64,000 nucleotides of DNA from Lanius collurio. Taxonomy: Eukaryota > Chordata > Aves > Passeriformes > Laniidae. The stretch covers positions 57,097,813 through 57,161,812 of the forward strand of contig JACBWW010000003.1 of assembly GCA_020086605.1 (NCBI GenBank). Reading direction: 5' to 3'. Below are positions 57,239 through 64,000 of this stretch, in pieces. Made by a program: the position numbers and the translations under genes. Below the pieces are notes generated by a model. That model did no database searches. It was not told where the DNA came from and was given only the letters and a program-made list of their open reading frames with translations. Every line of letters begins with the position of its first letter. The first letter of the stretch is position 1.

Positions 57239-60200
57239 TTAAGCAGACTACTCATTTACAAGAATGCTTTAGTGAGTTTGGACCATATATCACTGACCAA
57301 GGTGTGGAAGATTTTCACATATATTCCAGAAACATTTTGCAGAAACATTTATCAAGCCTTTGCATGTCTTCACCTGGCCTGATAAATGTTTAATTCTTAG
57401 TTGGATAGAGCAAAGAGGAGACCTGCAACGTACATTAGGACCCTAACTTTACCTAATTTTCAATTACCTAATTAACCAATTCCTAAATTCACTATACAGT
57501 AAAGGAAGAGAAGGGCTCTAGATGGAGATGCTGCTAAACAAAGTTTCCCACTTGGCTTTGTGCCCTGATGTAATTTGATTAAAGTAACATCTTCCCCAGT
57601 CTCTGAGACATGAGGGGCCTTTGCCTTGGAGAAGGTGACTCTGTACATCTCAAATTTCTGATTTGTGATGTTACATGCCATACAAGTGTAAATTATTATA
57701 AATGCAAAGTATGATTAGTTCTCTAATTGCTTATTGGGAAACCTCTAAACCTTCCACAGTGATGATAAAAAGCATATGGTGAATAGCATTTTCAAAAAGC
57801 TCAGCTATATTTTCTTGACTAGCACTTTGTTTTCACATGATTTGGTTGACTCCCTCCCCCATCCCCAGAGGCTCTTCTTTGAGGGTGTTAAGGAACCCAT
57901 AGTGTACAAACCACTGACAATATTTACTGAGTCTGGTAGCAATCAAGCAACCTATATGTCTGATTCTCGTTATTAAATATTCCAAACTTTTATTGAGATT
58001 ATTAGAACCTATTTAATGGCTCATTGAACTTAGAAACCATACAATTTTCCTATTAGCCATTTCCATCTAAATATTTATGATAGCAGTTCATATGAGAAAT
58101 AACAAAAGACAGAAAAAATGAGGAAGAGGGAGGCATTTCCTCAGATGCCTGGGAGCAAGATCTCTCCTTAACTCTAGTATAAACCAGTGGTGCAACTTAA
58201 AGGAAGCTAACTGAGAGACACAAAGCAAATCTGATGATGATGAAAGGAGAATCTGGTCATGTCTTTAAGGGAATCTGCATAAATTTGGATACAAGGCTCT
58301 TTTCCATGATTAAAGAGAATATTTGTAATTACTTATTTCATTTCTTTTGGGTGTGGTAAAGAGTCTTTCAGTCGAATCACTGCTTGGTATAAACTGATCT
58401 GTTTCAAGCTAGAATATAAGTCAAAAGTCCAACACATTTTCCATCAGCTGTGAAAGAGGGAAAAAATCATTATGATTTCTTCTTTGGATGGAGTATTCAT
58501 GGAATTTGGAGGCAGACATAAGTTGTGATACCTTGGGAACAAGTCGATGTGGTCTGTATCTTCAGATCCTCTAAACCCCATATTTCTACATACTCTGGGG
58601 TCTGAGTTATCAACAGAGCAGAAAAGAAGACGACAGTACTGTTCTTTTTATTTTATTATCAGAAAGGACAATCCTACTGCCAGAATTCTTCAATCCAGGT
58701 TGTTGGGATGCAATTCTGTACCAGTCAGAAAGCACAAGCAAAGTCAGTGCAGGGCAGAACCCTCAGAAGTGAAGGCAGTCACAGGCAGTCAGGGCAGACA
58801 TCCTGCATCTGCTCTGTGTGTGTTCCATGAAAACAGACGTGTTCAAGTCCAGTTTCAACAATGTGGCACTGAGCCTGAGTTAGATGCCTTGTCACTAGAG
58901 AGGAATTTTTGGCCCAGGCTAATACTACGATGCACAGCTTCTAGACAGGATCTGGCTTGCATCCAGATGGCTTGCAGTACTGGGAAAAAGGACATGAAAA
59001 CTTTCTGACCCATCCACAAAGAAGCACTGACATTCAAGGGCATAATCTTCAAAATTGCTGCCTCATTGTACAAATACCTCTGATTTTCAGCTTAAGGTTG
59101 TGTAGGCTTCTAATGTTCTGCTTGAGGGCTCAGTAGGAGTGTTGCATAATACCAAGAAGAGCGAAACTTGGCACCTAGCTGACTCCTAAACCTGATCAGG
59201 AATGTCAAAAGCCAGCTGGTTTTCATTTTGGAAGAGAGACAAGGTGATAGCATGCACAACCTACCACTATCAGAAAGGTGAATCAACAGCAAATAAAAAT
59301 AATGTGAGTATCAGTGTCCTCCTGTCTTGTTTTTTGTTTTTTTTTTTCTTCAAGGATAAAAGACTTGAGCAGAATAGAGAGTAATTCCACCCAGACTGCT
59401 GTGAAAGCTGATGTGGGACTGGTTTTGTGCAATATACATGAGTATGACTGGGAATCTAAATATAGGAGTGACAAATCACTAGGCCTGGAATTCTCCACTG
59501 ACGTAGTCATTGTAATGCTAAGGAAGAGCATGGCTCCAGCTAAATTAGGTCATGAGATATTAGCACCTTTCTCTTTATGTTCCTTTTCATAAGGAAATAA
59601 AATAACACAGGACCTACAGATAATAAGATTATAAAGCCAGTAATTCGAAACACAAATAATGGAAGAACTGAAGTCATGTAAGTGCCTCCTCATACCATCC
59701 ACATATATATATATATTAAAGGACACTCCTTTTCCAGGAAGTTCCAAAATTATTTCTGAGGAATCCTGTCATGGCAATGCAAGAAATAAAGAATATCCAA
59801 CTGTCTTTTCCTTCCTTCTGATGGAGTTTTCTAGTCCCATAGTAAAACCACAGGAAAATGCACTTGTTCACATGTAAAACATAGCAGCCTTGATGGGAGC
59901 TGTTCTAAGCCAAAATGCCAAGTCTTGCAGAAAAATGGCAGGAAATGAGCACTTATTTACTGGTGCTAATTCTCACTAAGATAGGGAGGTGTAGAGGTGT
60001 CTAGTGGCAGTCTGCAGGATAAGTGACTCTGGGGCACACATGGGTAACTCATGTGCACTTGTCTGAGTGCCCCAAGTGAGTAAGATAAGGGGCATGAGGA
60101 AAAATGATCTTTTCAGAGAACAGCCTCAGGCAGGGGAAGGTGGACCAGCAACCAGCCTAAGCTAGAGTGTGTTCCTTGACCTACAATCTGCATTAATATT

Positions 60201-61084
60201 GCCAGCTAAAGAACATCAGCAATTAGCTGCCTAAAAGCTCTGAAATTATTCGCTACATGCATGCAACTGTGGAAGAAAGAAGCTCATCCCACTTCCCCAC
60301 TTGGTGTATGCTCATTGATATTACAGAATGGCACTCTGGTAGCTCAGCTGAGCCAGCATCACCCAGCTATTCCCCCTGTAGGCAAGTATCCCAGAGTCTG
60401 TAGGAGGGTATTGGCTTCAAACTTGAGTGTGGAACTCGATCTGTGCTCCAAAGGAGGCATATAGATCCTGCACTGACCTCAGAAGAAAGATTGCGATATC
60501 AGAAAACAAAGCCTCTCTCTTTGGAATAAGTTCTCTTTTACACCAAAAAATCTCAATTCCACAATCAGGATGATATCACACTAACTCAGGATAGGCCCTG
60601 CTTCTGTAAGGCTCTCCTCTGTCCATCATGTGTTGCCTAATTGCCATTTTTCTCAGTCAACTCAATAATGAAGAATTTGCCATCATCTGCTTTATTTTTA
60701 AAATACAGCAAAGCTGAAGCAAGAACTTTATCTTTCCTTTTTTGTCTATGACAAATGACAAGCTTGAGTGGTAAGCTATAGTATAAATAAAAGCAGGGAG
60801 TCATAAGCAGCATACTGAATAACTACTGTTTTTTAGGCTACCCCTTTATCACATAGTAAATTAGATATAAAGCCATTTAGTTGAGAGATAATAAGGTTTA
60901 TGCAACTAGCAAGTCTTGTAAGGAATATTTCTGACTTCATTGTCTGTGTTAAGTCAATCTCTACTTGTTAAACCTCTGACCCTCCCCTGGGTCTCCTGCT
61001 GTTACCTGGGAAGAAAGACCCGACTTTAAAGTACCTCCTGCTCTCCAGTACATTTTGAAAATAGAGGGAGTTAACACAACAAAA
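57239..61084. other. Intergenic sequence, nothing recognised
   Basis: About 3.8 kb without recognisable genes or transposons. The largest open frame (58547-59008 plus, 153 codons) has no motifs. A short (TA)n run lies at 59701-59716. Confidence 0.42.
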
Positions 61085-61280
61085 CACAAGAACATAAGAA
61101 CAGCTACTCTAGGTCAGACCAGGAGTCCATGGAGGCCTAGATCCAGTTCCCGGCAGGGGCTAAGAACGGGTAGAAGAAAAAAGAGAAGATAAGCTGGGTA
61201 TATGGGAATGCCTACCCAGAGCAGCCCTGCTGCTGGAGGGTTTTGCCTCAGAAATTTCCAGACTGAAAAGAATGACATAT
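61085..61280 (-). mobile_element. Ancient CR1 3' UTR fragment
   Basis: 'aagaacataagaacagctac', 'ggtcagaccaggagtccatg' and 'gatccagttcccggcagggg' are the reverse complement of the conserved 3' UTR of old amniote CR1 elements. A decayed continuation runs to about 61280. Confidence 0.7.
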
Positions 61281-64000
61281 TGTTCAGAACTGGCCTGCTC
61301 CAGCACTTCTGGTCCTCATATCTTTGTTATGGTGGCATTGCCCTGCCATGCTCCAGACCATCTTTGCTTGGTTTTGCACATACATATGACAAGACAACAG
61401 AAAACTGAGCACCTAACCAGATGAGAGATTAGAGATGAGAAGATAACCAGGATGACCTGGAGGCCTGGAAGGAGAACATCTCCTAACTCCCATGACAGCA
61501 CAGTCCTTCCCAGCACCCTCATTCTCTCCATGCTTTTGCAGGAGCTTCTCAGCCAACACACATGCTCATTTTCTCTTCTAAAATCTCTCTGCTATTTGAC
61601 ACCTTCAAGACAAACACAATTAATCTCTACTGACAGATACAGTGAGCAGTGCTTATTCCTTGTACAGTTCCACTGAAATCTAAGCAAAGCATTATTGACA
61701 TTGATGGAATTTCCCCTTCTGCTTGCTGAGTGCAGGAACATACAGAGCCCAGCTTTTCTACAATAGGTTGATTTCTTGACACCTAACTCCCACTGCTTTC
61801 TGAGGACAGAAGAGAAGAGGAAAACACATCTGTCACAAGAAAGGAAAGACAGGGATAATTTGCAGCACTCTTTTATGAACACAAGTGCAGTAGCAGAAAA
61901 ACAGGGGACAGCCAGAGATACAAGTGCCTGAAGCCCTCCAAATACCACATTCCATGACATGCACCTGCATAGGGTTGTACATGTTTGTGTCAAAATCCAA
62001 ACAGTGACCACAGCTTAAACTATTGTACTTTTGCCCCTACCACACATTGATATTCAAGTCATGGTTGTTCCAGGCCTTTTCCCTCTCTGACAACTCTGGA
62101 AACTGCCAGAGATTGCGTCGTGCCACAGTAGTGTTCCTTCGTGGGTTGGAGCAACAGCACTCTGACTTCAGATGTGGTTGGGCTTTCAAATGTGGTATAG
62201 ACTTTGAGAATTTGGGGCCTATACATTACAATGGGAAACCAGAAAGTACCTTCTCTACCTCTTTTCTAGTTCTTCCTCCTGAAGTAAGATTTTTCCAGGT
62301 ATTTTATGATCCATTTGGAAGTACAGTGGTCAGTGTGATTTCTGCTATTTTCCTTTTTCTTTCTTTTCTAGGACATGCTATATAGACTACTACTAATAAT
62401 AATAATAATAATATAATTTTATAGCATAACACAGCATCATATGAGAGGGAACTGAAAATCATGGGAAGCATAAACACACAGCAGTGATAGTCATTGCATG
62501 ATGTTTCAGTGTACAGCAGAGAGCACTGTTTGTATCTGTTAGATTCGGTTTCCTTTCTGCCATTGAGGAGTTTGCTTAATAGTATCAGTTAAGACCCCAG
62601 CTTTGAAATCTCTGTTTTCATTTGCAGAAGAAGGAGAACAGGAGGAAGATCAACATAGAGCTTAAGTGAAAGGCATGTGTATAAGTTCTCTGGAATGTAA
62701 TTTTTAGTGGTGTCAAAACTGCTGGAAAGATAAAGGAACTTAAAGGAAAATACATACATCTGCAAATGAGTTCCATCTTTTCAGTTGACAAGCATCAGAA
62801 TTAGGAAGGAATGAAGGAAAGCAAAACAGACAATGGGACACTCACCCATCTTTTCCTACCTTTTCAGAAAACAGACCATGTGAGAAAAAATTGTCACACA
62901 CAGTAGACAGCTTCTGTCTCTGAGCAGGGTGGCTGTGATGAGACAAGCCATGGTGTCACTTGCCTGAGTGCACAAACCCGCCCAGAGCCCTCTCACAGGG
63001 ATCCTTGATGGTAAATCAGGACCTCACAGCACATTCTGCACCCTGGCATGTCATTATGTTATTATTACCAGTTATTTGTACTGGGGTAGGTTCCCAAAGG
63101 TCTGCCTTTCCAGGTGAAGGACCTTGTTGTGTTTGGCATAGCAGAGAGAGAAAATCTGTTCCTGAAGAGTTGGCACTTTAAACAGAAAGTGCTAGCAGCA
63201 GTGAGAACCCAAACTGAAATTCAGGAGATATTTGATTTCTTCATCAAATCACTTGACTATGAGAAAAACAGAACTGAAAAAAGAAAATATGCTCAGAGAT
63301 ATACTATAACTAATTTAATTCATAATTAAATTTTGTGTGTCAGCTATCCTTAGATGTGGGTCTTTCAGCAATGACTGAAAACAGGAGTCTACTTTAAAAA
63401 CAAATCTGTAAACACCTGATGTCTGTAATCTGCACTAATGTAATCACTTCAATTGGTAACATTTTTCATTTCATTGTGTACGTTTATATTCTTTTTTTGG
63501 AGCTAAATTGGCCATAAATGATGAAGATATTGTAATTTGATTTCATACCAGAGGTAATTGGGCCAACAGGGCATCATTCTGTTTGTCACTGTAAACAGTG
63601 CAGAAATGAAATAATAGGAGGGTACTAGGATTTTTAAGCTTGAGAAAATGCTGAGCTGAGAAGTGCATGTCTGTGTAAATCCTGGAGCTCAAGAGAGGCT
63701 TCTGTCCAGTGTGGCATTTCATGTGCACCACTAAAGCAGGCTCCTTACTACTAACTGGATAAAATCTATTCAAATGCATCAACTTCACAAATGTTTTTAT
63801 TAAAGCTCAGGCATGAACAAACTCAAAGGTTAACTCTGTCCTCTGGGCGTAGGGGGACAGGGAACAGCATCATCTAATCATGCTGCAATTCCTGGGGATC
63901 AGGCAGTTCAGCTGTTTCAGAAAATGTAACATCTCTACTGAAAATTCAGAGATGCTTAAAGGGACACCCTTAAAGATGTAGAGTCCAGTATTTCATATTG
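61281..64000. other. Intergenic sequence, nothing recognised
   Basis: No gene or transposon recognised. The open frames (for example 61592-62011 minus, 139 codons, and 62023-62385 plus, 120 codons) carry no motif. An (AAT)n microsatellite is at 62388-62412. AT-rich, repeat-free sequence at 63400-63560 is unremarkable otherwise. Confidence 0.42.
62388..62412. repeat. (AAT)n microsatellite
   Basis: About eight trinucleotide units after three ACT units. Confidence 0.92.

Noticed and set aside
58547..59008. 153-codon plus-strand open frame
   Set aside because: No motif, domain or supporting neighbour; this length is expected by chance once or twice in 64 kb over six frames.
1..64000. CRISPR arrays, tRNA and rRNA genes, operons
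   Set aside because: No regularly spaced repeats, no cloverleaf with A/B boxes and no bacterial-style gene packing; the repeats point to a bird genome.

Overview
The window looks like intergenic (or deep intronic) DNA from a bird nuclear genome. It is AT-rich, and I cannot defend any intact protein-coding gene, exon chain, RNA gene or CRISPR array in it. The bird call rests on the repeats. There are many CR1 LINE copies, from recent ones ending in the 'attctatgattct' type tail to very old ones, and there are ERVL-like LTRs whose U3 begins 'tgtcccggtttcagctgg'. Both are typical of birds. Which bird cannot be told from this sequence.

Layout. 1-470 may be the tail of a 3' UTR (poly(A) signal at 443-448). 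471-5580 is unique sequence with a possible conserved noncoding element at about 4330-4930. 5581-8865 is a minus-strand CR1 with remnants of ORF1, endonuclease and reverse transcriptase, interrupted by a solo LTR (5675-6099) and by an oppositely oriented CR1 3' piece (7513-7841). 10213-10377 is a CR1 tail, and 12335-14755 is a plus-strand CR1 lacking most of its RT palm. 14756-21600 and 23050-31010 are largely unique. Ancient CR1 pieces lie at 21615-22860, 31020-31500, 31565-31862, 39060-39740 and 61085-61280.

LTR elements. 34052-35088 is a compact LTR element of about 1 kb with two direct LTRs. Its primer-binding site matches tRNA-Ala, and it has only about 440 bp of internal sequence. 44855-48935 is a minus-strand class III (ERVL-like) provirus flanked by the 5-bp target duplication 'catgc'. 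It keeps a complete 3' LTR and decayed protease, RT, RNase H and integrase. It has lost nearly all of gag and most of the 5' LTR, and has no env. Solo or damaged ERVL-like LTRs lie at 41341-41699 and 55105-55691. A younger-looking CR1 3' half ends at 57238.

How it fits together. The genes here are all parasitic and inactivated: LINE endonuclease/RT and retroviral pol, each broken by deletions, stops or frameshifts. Host function, if any, would be regulatory, through the candidate conserved noncoding segments or the possible 3' UTR end. The most unusual item is the short LTR element with the alanine-tRNA primer site. A two-frame open stretch at 40343-41028 of unknown identity is the only non-repeat coding-like signal, and it is weak.
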